Shown: positions 8,944 to 16,977 of the stretch, piece after piece
Position numbering within the stretch: position 1 is the first letter of the stretch
Layout of the letters: the number at the start of each line of letters is the position of its first letter
Assembly (NCBI RefSeq): GCF_900106515.1
Contig: NZ_FNWF01000003.1
Location: forward strand, 1,364,001-1,428,000
From: Peptoniphilus lacydonensis
GTDB taxonomy: Bacteria; Bacillota; Clostridia; Tissierellales; Peptoniphilaceae
Direction of reading: 5' to 3'
Length of the DNA stretch: 64,000 nt
Made by a program: the position numbers and the translations under genes
Notes under the pieces: model-generated
The model's database searches: none
The model's input: only the letters and a program-made list of their open reading frames with translations
Told to the model about the DNA's origin: nothing

Positions 8944-9480
8944 TTATTTCAACTCTTTTAAAATTCTTGGAGTAATAATTGCTGCCACAACTGCCTTAGC
9001 TAGGTCTGGAATTATAAAAGGAATCATACCAATAGTAAAGACCTTTGATATATCCATAGGATTTCCCATTACATTATTTAAAATGTGATACATATAAGGA
9101 AGACCAATTGCATAAAAGATAACTTCTGCAAGAATAAGGATAAGCATAATCTTTTTAAAGTTTTTTTCTCCATGAGCAAATTTAGAAATAAATGCTGCTC
9201 CAATTGCAAAAGCAATTAAAAATCCAAAGCTTGGAGAAAAAATTGATTGAATACCTCCGTGAAATCCTGCGAAAATTGGAAGACCAATTAAACCTAATAG
9301 TATATATATAATTACTGTTAAAAAAGCATAGGAGGGAGTAAGTATTAGTCCTGTCATAAACACAAAGAAGTTTTGCAAAGTGAAAGGAACTGGTCCAATT
9401 GGTATAGTTATAAAGGCTCCCACTGCTAATAGTGCAACTAAAAGTGCAATTTTTGTTATGTCTTTTGTTTTTATTTTCAT
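8944..9480 (-). CDS. bioY: Biotin transporter BioY (ECF S component)
   Basis: A 178-residue membrane protein with about six hydrophobic segments. The family marks are IPIGPVPFTLQNFFVFMTGLILTP near the N-terminus and GFHGGIQSIFSPSFGFLIAF in the middle, both typical of BioY. It binds biotin with high affinity and normally works with the shared EcfA/EcfT energising module, which is not in this window. No biotin synthesis genes are seen, so it likely serves biotin scavenging. An inverted repeat resembling a BirA operator lies just upstream, and aggaggtt-type ribosome bases (ggaggtt) precede the ATG. Confidence 0.93.
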   Translation of the reverse strand: MKIKTKDITKIALLVALLAVGAFITIPIGPVPFTLQNFFVFMTGLILTPSYAFLTVIIYILLGLIGLPIFAGFHGGIQSIFSPSFGFLIAFAIGAAFISKFAHGEKNFKKIMLILILAEVIFYAIGLPYMYHILNNVMGNPMDISKVFTIGMIPFIIPDLAKAVVAAIITPRILKELK

Positions 9481-9507
9481 TTTAACCTCCAGGGTCTATA
9501 TTACACA

Positions 9508-9539
9508 ATGTTTACCACAAAGTCAATGAGGTTAACTAA
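9508..9539 (-). promoter_or_regulatory. Putative BirA operator of bioY
   Basis: An inverted repeat upstream of bioY: tgtttacc (9509-9516) and ggttaact (9530-9537) on the plus strand, separated by 13 bases. Half-sites of the gttaac/gtttac kind with such spacing are the BirA operator form known in Firmicutes. The identification is by resemblance. Confidence 0.5.
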
Positions 9540-9663
9540 ATTTTATTTAATAAACTATTTTATAATTTTAAGGCTACATTTTGATTAAACAAATTTAAAA
9601 TTACACATAATATAATAAAAGGAAGAATAATGTAAACAGAAAAGATTTTTAACAATAATTTAG

Positions 9664-9692
9664 TTGAAAGTGAGCTTTATACAATATATAAT
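9664..9692 (+). promoter_or_regulatory. Promoter of coaX-dusB
   Basis: ttgaaa at 9664-9669, a 17-base spacer and tataat at 9687-9692, some 28 bases before the coaX start. Confidence 0.65.
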
Positions 9693-9720
9693 GAAAACAA
9701 TTTGTTAAATGAGGTGTAAA

Positions 9721-10503
9721 ATGTTATTAGTAATAGATGTTGGGAATACTTCCATAACTTGGGGTGTTTATAAGGGTGATGAACTTGTAAATGATTTTAG
9801 AACTTCCACTGTAAAGACTAGGACATCAGATGAATATGGACTTATTTTTATAGAAACTCTAACTCATGCAAATATTGATCCACAAGATATTGAAGATGTA
9901 ATTATTTCATCAGTTGTTCCAAACCTTATGCACACACTTCCTTCAATGATTAGAAAATATTTTAATAAAAATCCAATGATAGTAAGTGCAGATTTGAACT
10001 TGGGACTTAATATAAAATATGACAATCCAAAAGAAGTTGGTGCAGATAGAATTGTGAATGCAGTTGGAGCACTAGAACTTTATGGAGAGAAATCAATTAT
10101 AGTTGACATCGGAACTGCTATGACTTTTTGTGTAATTGATGAAGAAAAAAATTATCTTGGAGGTTTGATTATGCCAGGTATTGGGATTTCTGCTGAAGCT
10201 CTTTTTATGATGACTTCAAAGCTTCCAAAAATTGAAATAATTGCACCAGATAGAGTTATTCAATCAAATACAGTTGGAGCAATGCAATCTGGACTTTACT
10301 ACGGGTATACTGAGATGATTGATGGAATAGTTGCGAAACTTTTAAAAGAACTAAATTGGAAAGAAGAGGAAACTAAAATTATTTCAACTGGTGGTTTCTC
10401 CACAATGTTGACAGAAGATTCTAAATATAATTTTATAATCAATAAGTTCTTGACACTTGAGGGGCTTAAAATTATATACGAGAAAAATAGAAAGATAGAT
10501 TGA
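9721..10503 (+). CDS. coaX: Type III pantothenate kinase
   Basis: This enzyme phosphorylates pantothenate, the first step of coenzyme A synthesis. The N-terminal phosphate motif is LLVIDVGNTSITWGVY (about residues 2-17). The second half holds the ASKHA signatures VGADRIVNAVGAL, IIVDIGTAMTFCVI and GLIMPGIGISAEALF, then STGGFS near the end. The start at 9721 has gaggtg 5 bases upstream; an ATG four codons earlier precedes that site and is rejected. 260 residues, standard length. It is followed at once by dusB, the usual partner in Firmicutes. Confidence 0.95.
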   Translation: MLLVIDVGNTSITWGVYKGDELVNDFRTSTVKTRTSDEYGLIFIETLTHANIDPQDIEDVIISSVVPNLMHTLPSMIRKYFNKNPMIVSADLNLGLNIKYDNPKEVGADRIVNAVGALELYGEKSIIVDIGTAMTFCVIDEEKNYLGGLIMPGIGISAEALFMMTSKLPKIEIIAPDRVIQSNTVGAMQSGLYYGYTEMIDGIVAKLLKELNWKEEETKIISTGGFSTMLTEDSKYNFIINKFLTLEGLKIIYEKNRKID

Positions 10504-10513
10504 GAGTGATTTT

Positions 10514-11446
10514 TTGTTAAAAATTTTAGCACCAATGGCAGGATACACTGACATAGCTTTTAGAGAAGTTGCAACAGAAAAAGGTGCAGATATAACTGTA
10601 ACTGAAATGGTGTCTGCAATGGCACTTGTTTACCAAAATAAAAAGACAATTGATTTATTAGATATTTCTCCAAGAGAGAAAAAAGTTTCTGTTCAAATTT
10701 TTGGAAGTGATCCAAAAATTATGGGTGAGGCAGCTTCTATTTTAAATGATTACAATTTTTCTTATGTTGATATAAACATGGGCTGTCCTGCTCCAAAAAT
10801 TGTAAAAAATAAGTCTGGATCATATCTATTAAGTGATCCTTCACTTGTATATGACATTGTAAAATCTGTTGTGGAAAATTCAAAAAAGCCAGTATCTGTA
10901 AAAGTGAGAAAGGGAATTGGCGGAATGTCTTCTATAAAAGCCATAAAAAATATTGAAGCAGCGGGTGCAAGTTTTGTAACAGTCCATGGTAGAACGAGAG
11001 AAGAATATTACACAGGAAAAGCAGATTGGGACTATATAAAAGAAGTTAAAGAAAATGTAAAAATTCCTGTAATTGGAAATGGCGACATTGAAACACCAGA
11101 AGATGCAATTGAAAAAATAAATTATTCAAAGGTCGACGGAGTGGCAATAGGTCGCGGTGCTGTGGGTAACCCATACATCTTTAATCAAATTGAAGAATTA
11201 TTAAAAACTGGAGATTACAAAAAAACAAGTGATAGAGAAAAACTTCTACTCATGATTGATGAGCTTGAGAGAAAGATAAAGTACAGAGGAGAAAAACTTG
11301 GTGTTCTTGAGATGAGAAAAGTTTATTCCGATTATTTTAAAGGAATGAAGGACTCAAAGGAAGTTAGAAATAAATTAAACACCCTAAAGGACAAAGATGA
11401 GATAATAGAAGTTATAAGAGATTATATATCTAATTTAGATTTATAA
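10514..11446 (+). CDS. dusB: tRNA-dihydrouridine synthase (DusB-type)
   Basis: A 310-residue FMN enzyme that reduces uridine to dihydrouridine in tRNA. The TIM-barrel signatures are LAPMAGYTDIAFRE at the N-terminus, DINMGCPAPKIVKNKSGS with the catalytic Cys, KVRKG, TVHGRTREEYYTGKADWD and IGNGDIETPEDA. It starts at TTG 10514 shortly after the coaX stop. In many Firmicutes dusB leads into greA and lysS; here about 2.6 kb of foreign-looking DNA separates them. Confidence 0.94.
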   Translation: MLKILAPMAGYTDIAFREVATEKGADITVTEMVSAMALVYQNKKTIDLLDISPREKKVSVQIFGSDPKIMGEAASILNDYNFSYVDINMGCPAPKIVKNKSGSYLLSDPSLVYDIVKSVVENSKKPVSVKVRKGIGGMSSIKAIKNIEAAGASFVTVHGRTREEYYTGKADWDYIKEVKENVKIPVIGNGDIETPEDAIEKINYSKVDGVAIGRGAVGNPYIFNQIEELLKTGDYKKTSDREKLLLMIDELERKIKYRGEKLGVLEMRKVYSDYFKGMKDSKEVRNKLNTLKDKDEIIEVIRDYISNLDL

Positions 11447-11494
11447 TTTTTTAAAATTCAAATTTAGTTTTAGGTTTTAAAGGGAGGACTCTAT

Positions 11495-11755
11495 ATGTTT
11501 TATTCATTAGCGGTTTTGGGAATCATTGTATACTTGTTAAATCACAAGAAAAATTCAATTAGGAGATTGCCAGTCTTAATTGGATTAACTGTAGCATCTT
11601 ATATAATATTTACAATTTTTTTTAAAAAATTTAATATTTATAGCAAAATGACTTTTTACGATTTTTGTTCCTATTTAGTAATAGGCTGTGCAATAGACAA
11701 TTTAATTTTTTTCTATCAAAATAAGAATAAGGAAAAAGAAAATAAAGTTAAATAG
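11495..11755 (+). CDS. Small membrane protein, paralogue of 13672-13929
   Basis: 86 residues with two to three hydrophobic segments: MFYSLAVLGIIVYLLN, then IGLTVASYIIFTIFF and YLVIGCAIDNLIFFY, ending in a basic EKENKVK tail. I do not recognise the family. It shares start, middle and tail with the protein at 13672 (SL...IVY..NHK.NS..RL, C.IDNLI..YQ.K..EKENKVK), and both genes are followed by the same 60-bp terminator segment. Unlike that copy it has no secreted-protein gene in front. A gggagga ribosome site precedes the ATG. An immunity-type role is inference. Confidence 0.75.
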   Translation: MFYSLAVLGIIVYLLNHKKNSIRRLPVLIGLTVASYIIFTIFFKKFNIYSKMTFYDFCSYLVIGCAIDNLIFFYQNKNKEKENKVK

Positions 11756-11756
11756 A

Positions 11757-11816
11757 TTTTAAAACTCTGTGATGAAAGTTGCAGAGTTTTTATTTATAGA
11801 AAAATTTTTTCAAATA
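11757..11816 (+). repeat. 60-bp direct repeat with terminator, copy 1
   Basis: Sixty bases are identical to 13940-13999. The unit contains a hairpin (aaaactctg... cagagttttt) that should terminate the small membrane-protein gene in front of it. Together with the similar coding ends it marks a duplication of this gene and its 3' flank. Confidence 0.9.
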
Positions 11817-11820
11817 TAAA

Positions 11821-12783
11821 TTACAAGAATAAGTTAGCCACTTCAGGAAGATCTAAAGGACATTTATAATTAAACATCTTTCTAGGGTAATGATTCATCC
11901 ATGATTCTATATCAGCCACAGCTTTAGCTGTGGCTGATTGCGTCCCTTTAGGTAGCCACCTACGAATCATCCTATTTGCATTTTCATTTGTTCCTCGTTC
12001 ATAAGAGGAATAAGGATGGGCATAATAAATAGGACAATCCATAACTTCTTCTAAATGCATAAATTCAGATCCATTATCTGCTGTAATGGATTTAAAGTTA
12101 TACTGTTTTGATAATTTCTTTAATACTTCATGAACACTTTCAGCTCTCTTATCTTTAATTAAACGGACAATTTCATACCTAGTCTTACGGTCTGTTAACG
12201 TGAGTAATTGTTCTCCCTTGGTTTTGTTAAAAATCACTAAGTCAATTTCAAAATGACCAACTTCTTCACGATTTTCAATAACTTTTGGACGCAAATCAAT
12301 AGAGAGCCCACCCCTTTTTCGAATATCCTTTGTTTTTTTATGAAAAGTCTTTTTCCTTTTCCTAGGATAGATTAAATCCTTTTTACAAATACCTTTAATC
12401 CATCCCTTTTCTATCCAGGAATAAATAGTCGAAAAACAATGCATACCTTTCTTTTGAGAAATAACTTCAGGAGATAACTTATTCAAGATACCTGCTCTTA
12501 TAATTTCATCTTTTTCAGGAGACCAAACACTAGTCTTACCAACGGCCATTCGATTCCAATCATAATGGTTTTGAGCCATATCGGCAGAATATTCTACAAA
12601 TCCACCATTAAAAGACAAATCAACTAGACCCCTATTTATTTCATTATTAATCGTTTGAGGAGCCTTACCAAGTAGCTTAGCAATTTCTCTATTTGATTTT
12701 TTATCTTTATTTTTCCAACGTTCAATTAATAATCGTTCAGTGTATGTTAAATGCTTTCCTTTTGTGTTATTATTATCTTGCAT
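11821..12783 (-). CDS. IS30-family transposase
   Basis: A 320-residue DDE transposase that appears intact. The N-terminal helix-turn-helix region reads HLTYTERLLIERWKNKDKKSNREIAKLLGKAPQTINNEINRG, the IS30 hallmark. Catalytic candidates are D181 (GHFEIDLVI), D236 (ITADNGSEF) and E267 (GTNENANRMIRR), followed by the WMNHYPRKMFNYKCPLD end. An aaggag ribosome site precedes the ATG at a rather long spacing. The frame is unbroken, so the element may still be active. Confidence 0.93.
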   Translation of the reverse strand: MQDNNNTKGKHLTYTERLLIERWKNKDKKSNREIAKLLGKAPQTINNEINRGLVDLSFNGGFVEYSADMAQNHYDWNRMAVGKTSVWSPEKDEIIRAGILNKLSPEVISQKKGMHCFSTIYSWIEKGWIKGICKKDLIYPRKRKKTFHKKTKDIRKRGGLSIDLRPKVIENREEVGHFEIDLVIFNKTKGEQLLTLTDRKTRYEIVRLIKDKRAESVHEVLKKLSKQYNFKSITADNGSEFMHLEEVMDCPIYYAHPYSSYERGTNENANRMIRRWLPKGTQSATAKAVADIESWMNHYPRKMFNYKCPLDLPEVANLFL

Positions 12784-12866
12784 CTTGATGGGTACTCCTT
12801 TGTATTTTTTGTTTTATTACATTGTACCCGAGGGATGCTTTTTTATGTTCTTAGGTGGCTAATTTA
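11821..12866 (-). mobile_element. IS30-family insertion sequence
   Basis: A roughly 1.04-kb element with one transposase gene. Imperfect inverted ends are visible: aagttagccact at 11831-11842 and the complement of aaattagccacc at 12854-12865, 10 of 12 matching. The left end overlaps the last codons of the transposase. It sits between the two copies of the small membrane-protein gene and its 60-bp repeat. Exact ends and any target duplication were not resolved. Confidence 0.75.
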
Positions 12867-12907
12867 AATATACAATTTATAAAAATTATACACTTTATTT
12901 ATCATAC

Positions 12908-12936
12908 TAGACAACTAAATCATAATTTGATATAAT
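12908..12936 (+). promoter_or_regulatory. Promoter of the secreted-protein gene at 13040
   Basis: tagaca at 12908-12913, a 17-base spacer and tataat at 12931-12936. It lies just outside the IS30 right end. The start codon is about 100 bases further, leaving an untranslated leader. Confidence 0.55.
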
Positions 12937-13039
12937 TGTGTTGAAAGCGATAGCAATATTTTTTTGAGGTGATTCCAATGTATAAATAATTTTAAGATAA
13001 AAACGTTATACAATTTAGAATTATTTATGAAGGAATATT

Positions 13040-13666
13040 ATGAAAAAAAGATTTTTATGTTTTATGTTGGGATTGGCTTTTTTAACAAATATAGTGACTG
13101 TATCTTATGCAATGGATACTAGAGATGAAAATAGGTTTTTAAATGAAAATAGCTATAAAAGTAATGAATTATATAATACTCTTGTTGATGTAGGTTTTAG
13201 TGATGAAGAAATAATCGAACTTTATCAAAGAGAAGCTGATAATTCAGGAATAGACTTTAAACTTCCGGAAATACTACAAAATAAGACAAATATTAGTAAA
13301 GTTGTTTCACAAAATACAAGTCCCAAGACTATGATGTTATACGCTAATAATGGAGACGTTAGACATAGAACTATATCAATAAATTTTGATAAAATTGCAA
13401 GATATTGTGGATGGGCAGGAAATGGATCTTCAGCATTATTTATTATTAATCAAGTTACAAAGGATCAATTTACCAAGGCTTTAATAGCTAGCTCAGGATT
13501 AGGATGGGCTTTTATAATGGTTAAGGTTGCTGAAACTATTTTTTCATCACTAGCTAAATCTCATACAGGAGTTGATTTATATATTACAGAAAGATACCAA
13601 TATGATGAATATGAAGGTTTTGGAAAATGGTATTTAGTAGATGCTGATTATAGGTTTTGGAGATGA
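13040..13666 (+). CDS. Secreted protein of unknown function with hydrophobic centre
   Basis: 208 residues. A clear Sec signal peptide (MKKRFLCFMLGLAFLTNIVTVSYA, cleavage about residue 24) is followed by a charged, helical propeptide-like part up to ~100. A Gly/Ala/Ile-rich hydrophobic stretch comes next (about 125-172, GWAGNGSSALFIINQ through LGWAFIMVKVAETIF), then an aromatic tail (FGKWYLVDADYRFW). I recognise no family. The layout recalls bacteriocin or pore-forming peptide precursors, but this is inference. Its stop is 5 bases before a small membrane-protein gene, suggesting a coupled toxin/immunity-type pair. Confidence 0.8.
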   Translation: MKKRFLCFMLGLAFLTNIVTVSYAMDTRDENRFLNENSYKSNELYNTLVDVGFSDEEIIELYQREADNSGIDFKLPEILQNKTNISKVVSQNTSPKTMMLYANNGDVRHRTISINFDKIARYCGWAGNGSSALFIINQVTKDQFTKALIASSGLGWAFIMVKVAETIFSSLAKSHTGVDLYITERYQYDEYEGFGKWYLVDADYRFWR

Positions 13667-13671
13667 TAAGT

Positions 13672-13929
13672 ATGCCTTTTTCTTTAACGATAATGTGGTT
13701 AATTGTGTATTTTATAAATCATAAAAGAAATTCTTTTAAGAGATTAAAAGTTTTACTACCAATTATCATTATAACAGTAGGAATTACTTACCTTATTGTT
13801 TATAAAATTTTTCATAATGGACTAGATCGTAATGATTTATTTAATTGTATAGCAATTTCCTGTACCATAGACAATTTAATTTATGTTTATCAAAAAAAGA
13901 ATATGGAAAAAGAAAATAAAGTTAAATAA
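13672..13929 (+). CDS. Small membrane protein, possible immunity-type partner
   Basis: 85 residues with about three hydrophobic segments and a basic tail. The start at 13672 (ggag 9 bases upstream) gives MPFSLTIMWLIVYFINHKRN, which aligns end to end with the paralogue at 11495; the TTG at 13657 and ATG at 13663 are less suitable. The gene follows the secreted-protein gene almost without a gap and ends in the shared 60-bp terminator repeat. The family is not recognised. By position and size it could protect against the secreted partner. Confidence 0.72.
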   Translation: MPFSLTIMWLIVYFINHKRNSFKRLKVLLPIIIITVGITYLIVYKIFHNGLDRNDLFNCIAISCTIDNLIYVYQKKNMEKENKVK

Positions 13930-13939
13930 ATTAAAATAA

Positions 13940-13999
13940 TTTTAAAACTCTGTGATGAAAGTTGCAGAGTTTTTATTTATAGAAAAATTTTTTCAAATA
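13940..13999 (+). repeat. 60-bp direct repeat with terminator, copy 2
   Basis: Identical to 11757-11816. It carries the hairpin terminator of the upstream small membrane-protein gene and ends 10 bases before the greA promoter. Confidence 0.9.
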
Positions 14000-14009
14000 C
14001 TTTAAATTC

Positions 14010-14038
14010 TTGACATTTAGAGAACTATAAACTATAAT
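14010..14038 (+). promoter_or_regulatory. greA-lysS promoter
   Basis: A consensus promoter: ttgaca at 14010-14015, exactly 17 bases, tataat at 14033-14038. It gives greA-lysS its own start just after the inserted island. Confidence 0.85.
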
Positions 14039-14060
14039 AGCCTAGATTAAAAGGTTTGTT

Positions 14061-14086
14061 AAAGGGCGGATAACGCCTTATTTTTT
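14061..14086 (+). terminator. Hairpin in the greA leader (possible attenuator)
   Basis: A short stem (aagggcg at 14062-14068 with cgcctt at 14074-14079, one bulged G) is followed by a run of T at 14081-14086. It lies between the promoter and the greA start, so it would terminate some transcripts early. This fits autocontrol by the RNA-cleavage factor GreA, but that is inference. Confidence 0.45.
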
Positions 14087-14106
14087 ATATATGAGGAGAG
14101 AGAATT

Positions 14107-14580
14107 TTGGCAAAGGATATATTTTTTACACCAGAAGGTTTAGAAAAAATTGAAAATGAAATTGAATATTTAAAAACTGTTAGAAGAAAGGAAGTTTCTG
14201 AAAGAATTAAAGTTGCCCTAGGTTATGGCGACCTTTCTGAAAACTCTGAATACGATGAAGCAAAAAACGAACAAGCGCAAGTTGAAGAAAGAATTGCAAA
14301 ACTTGAAATGATGGTTCGCAATGCTAAGATTATAGATGAAAAAGATTTAAATACAGATGTAGTTAATATTGGTTCAAATGTAAAAGTTAGAGAAGTTGAA
14401 TCTCACGAAGAAGATGAATACACAATTGTTGGTTCTGCAGAAGCAGATCCCCTTGAAGGTAAAATTTCCAATGAATCGCCTGTTGGGTCTAAATTAATTG
14501 GCAGTCGTGTTGGCGATGTAGTTGAAGTTGAAGTTCCAGATGGAATTATAAAGTACGAAATTTGTGGAATAACTATTTAG
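14107..14580 (+). CDS. greA: Transcription elongation factor GreA
   Basis: 157 residues. GreA rescues backtracked RNA polymerase by stimulating transcript cleavage. The N-terminal coiled coil begins [25 protein letters not shown] and has the acidic tip [25 protein letters not shown]. The C-terminal FKBP-like domain reads [28 protein letters not shown]. The start is TTG 14107 with gaggagag upstream. It is followed by lysS after 10 bases, the usual greA-lysS pairing. Confidence 0.95.
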   Translation: MAKDIFFTPEGLEKIENEIEYLKTVRRKEVSERIKVALGYGDLSENSEYDEAKNEQAQVEERIAKLEMMVRNAKIIDEKDLNTDVVNIGSNVKVREVESHEEDEYTIVGSAEADPLEGKISNESPVGSKLIGSRVGDVVEVEVPDGIIKYEICGITI

Positions 14581-14590
14581 GAGGCAGTTT

Positions 14591-16513
14591 GTGAAAAAGA
14601 CAGAAGATGCAAAACTAAATGAAATGCTTTTGTTAAAAAGAAGAAAGCTAGATGAGTTAAAAAATGAAGGGAAAGATCCTTTTGTAAATGAAACTTACGA
14701 TGTGACTGCTCACTCAAAGGACATTAAAGAAGAATTTAATGAAGATGAAGAGAGAGAAGTTTCCATTGCTGGTCGTGTAATGAGCAAAAGACGTCATGGA
14801 AAGATTTGTTTCTTAGATGTGAGAGATTCAGTTGGAACTATCCAAGTTTTTGCTAGAAAAGATGTCTTAGAAGATAAATATGAAGACGTCAAGGGACTTG
14901 ACATTGGAGATATTATTGGTGTTAAGGGAATTGTATTTAAAACAGAAGCAGGTGAAATTACAGTTCGTGCAACTGATTTAACTTTACTTTCTAAATCACT
15001 TCAAATTCTTCCAGAAAAATTTCATGGACTTAAAGATCCAGACCTTAGATATAGACAAAGATATGTAGATTTAATCGTAAATCCAGAAGTAAAAGATGTA
15101 TTTATAAAGAGAAATAAAATTATCAAAAAAATTAGAGAGTTTTTAGATAATAAAGGCTTCTTAGAAGTTGAAACACCAATACTTGGAACAGTAGCAGGTG
15201 GAGCAAATGCAAGACCTTTTTACACTCATCACAACACTCTTGATATTGATATGCAACTTAGAATTGCCAACGAACTTTTCTTAAAGAGATTAATTGTAGG
15301 TGGATTTGACAAAGTTTATGAAATGGGAAAAATGTTTAGAAATGAAGGAATGGATCCAAAACACAATCCTGAATTTACAAATATTGAACTTTATCAAGCT
15401 TATGCAGATTATGAAGAGATGATGAGAATAACTGAAAATCTATTTGAATATGTTGCAAAAGAAGTTTTGGGAACAGATACAATAAATTATCAAGGCACAG
15501 AAATTTGTTTAAAAGCTCCTTGGAAGAGAATTACAATGATTGACGCTGTTAAAAAATATGCTGATGTTGATTTTAACGAAATTGACACAGATGAAGATGC
15601 AAGAGAAGTTGCAAGAGAAAAGGGACTTGAAATATCTGAACATGATACATGGGGAAAAGTTTTATCAGAAATGTTTGAAGAGTTCTGTGAAGAACACCTT
15701 GTTGAACCAACTTTTGTAATTGGTCATCCAGTAGAAGTTTCACCACTTGCAAAAAGGAATCCAGAAGACAAAAGACTTACACAAAGATTTGAAGCTTTTA
15801 TCAACACTTGGGAGTTTGCAAATGCTTTTTCAGAACTTAACGACCCAATAGATCAAAGAGAAAGATTTGAAGCACAAGTTAGAGAAAAAGAAGCAGGGGA
15901 TGACGAAGCTCATCCAATGGATTCAGATTTTATTAATGCAATAGAAGTTGGACTTCCACCAACAGGAGGACTTGGAATTGGTGTTGACAGGATGATTGTG
16001 TTATTAACTGACCAACCAAGCATTAGAGATGTATTATTATTCCCAACAATGAAGCCAATAGGCTTAGAAAAGGCAGAAAATAAAGATTCGTCAAATGAAA
16101 CTTACGAAACTTACGACAAACTTACGACAGAAAAAATCGACTTTTCAAAAGTAAAAGTTGAACCACTATTTGAAGATATGGTTGATTTTGATACATTCTC
16201 AAAATCTGATTTTAGAGTTGTAAAAGTTAAGAACTGCGAAGAAGTTCCAAAGTCAAAAAAACTATTGAAATTTACATTAGATGATGGTTCTGAAAAAGAA
16301 AGAATAATACTGTCAGGAATTAAAAATTTCTACAGTGCAGAGGAACTTGTGGGCAAAAAGTTAGTGGCGATAACAAACCTTCCACCAAGAAAAATGATGG
16401 GAGAAGAATCCTGTGGAATGCTTTTATCAGCAGTATGCGAATATGATGGAGAAGAACTTTTGAATTTAGTAATGGTAAATGAAAATATACTAGCTGGAGC
16501 AAAACTATATTAA
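14591..16513 (+). CDS. lysS: Lysyl-tRNA synthetase fused to a C-terminal tRNA-binding domain
   Basis: A class II LysRS. An OB-fold anticodon domain (about 55-140, [25 protein letters not shown]) is followed by the catalytic core with motif 2 [15 protein letters not shown] (about 248-262) and motif 3 GLGIGVDRM (about 460-468). A normal LysRS stops near residue 490. Here a ~40-residue linker leads to a Trbp111/MetRS-C type domain at about 531-640 ([26 protein letters not shown], then [19 protein letters not shown]). This should raise tRNA affinity. GTG start at 14591 with ggagg upstream. No frameshift separates the two parts. Confidence 0.95.
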   Translation: MKKTEDAKLNEMLLLKRRKLDELKNEGKDPFVNETYDVTAHSKDIKEEFNEDEEREVSIAGRVMSKRRHGKICFLDVRDSVGTIQVFARKDVLEDKYEDVKGLDIGDIIGVKGIVFKTEAGEITVRATDLTLLSKSLQILPEKFHGLKDPDLRYRQRYVDLIVNPEVKDVFIKRNKIIKKIREFLDNKGFLEVETPILGTVAGGANARPFYTHHNTLDIDMQLRIANELFLKRLIVGGFDKVYEMGKMFRNEGMDPKHNPEFTNIELYQAYADYEEMMRITENLFEYVAKEVLGTDTINYQGTEICLKAPWKRITMIDAVKKYADVDFNEIDTDEDAREVAREKGLEISEHDTWGKVLSEMFEEFCEEHLVEPTFVIGHPVEVSPLAKRNPEDKRLTQRFEAFINTWEFANAFSELNDPIDQRERFEAQVREKEAGDDEAHPMDSDFINAIEVGLPPTGGLGIGVDRMIVLLTDQPSIRDVLLFPTMKPIGLEKAENKDSSNETYETYDKLTTEKIDFSKVKVEPLFEDMVDFDTFSKSDFRVVKVKNCEEVPKSKKLLKFTLDDGSEKERIILSGIKNFYSAEELVGKKLVAITNLPPRKMMGEESCGMLLSAVCEYDGEELLNLVMVNENILAGAKLY

Positions 16514-16524
16514 AAGAATGCGCT

Positions 16525-16543
16525 AAAATTAAATAATAAATTA
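16525..16543 (+). repeat. 19-bp direct repeat, left copy, flanking the AbiE cassette
   Basis: The 19 bases aaaattaaataataaatta recur exactly at 19239-19257. Both copies are followed directly by a related stem-loop terminator, so the cassette lies between duplicated ends. Confidence 0.8.
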
Positions 16544-16548
16544 TAAAG

Positions 16549-16579
16549 ACGATAGAAAATTAAAATTCTATCGTTTTTT
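16549..16579 (+). terminator. lysS terminator
   Basis: A 9-bp perfect stem (acgatagaa at 16549-16557 with ttctatcgt at 16566-16574) and a run of six T. Confidence 0.88.
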
Positions 16580-16595
16580 AATTAAAGGTGGTGAA

Positions 16596-16904
16596 ATAAA
16601 GGCGAAAAATAATCTTGCAATACAAGAAAATAAAAAAAGTGGTTTAGTAATTGAAAATTTAGATAGGAATGGAAAATATATTATATCAAGTGGAGATTTA
16701 AAAAAAGATAAAGTAAATCCAGTAGATACAAGACAATTTTTAACATTTAAAACTAAGAGCAGATTACTTATAAATTTAAAATAATGTAAGCTCTTAAAAG
16801 AAGTAGAAGAACAAGACCTACTCTATATGATTGAATCAGAAGATGAAGTGGGAAATAATGAAGATGAAAAAGAGATACTATATGAGGATGATGAACTATT
16901 ATAG
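16596..16904 (+). pseudogene. Decayed gene with ATA in place of start and an internal stop
   Basis: A single frame runs from 16596 to the TAG at 16902 with one TAA at 16782-16784. A ribosome-site-like aaggtggtg stands before an ATA codon where an ATG is expected. The frame reads KAKNNLAIQENKKSGLVIE..., then after the stop an acidic tail ESEDEVGNNEDEKEILYEDDELL. I do not recognise the family. The intact-looking codon use on both sides of the stop suggests a recently lost gene. It fills most of the lysS-abiEi gap. Confidence 0.5.
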
Positions 16905-16925
16905 AGGAATAAAATTTAAGTGCAA

Positions 16926-16963
16926 TTGAACTTTTGTCCCAGATATGATATGATATTTGGGAC
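16926..16963 (+). promoter_or_regulatory. Promoter and palindromic operator of the AbiE-type cassette
   Basis: A 28-bp inverted repeat spans 16936-16963: gtcccagatat and atatttgggac around a 6-base centre, one mismatch. It covers the spacer and -10 of a promoter (ttgaac at 16926-16931, 17 bases, tatgat at 16949-16954) and ends just before the ribosome site of the antitoxin gene. AbiEi proteins are known to repress their operon through inverted repeats; this site fits that role. Confidence 0.65.
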
Positions 16964-16977
16964 GAAGGAGGATTGTA

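Noticed and set aside
16060-16140. Possible frameshift joining lysS to a separate tRNA-binding gene
   Set aside because: The frame is continuous through the linker with no stop, so it is a true fusion as written.
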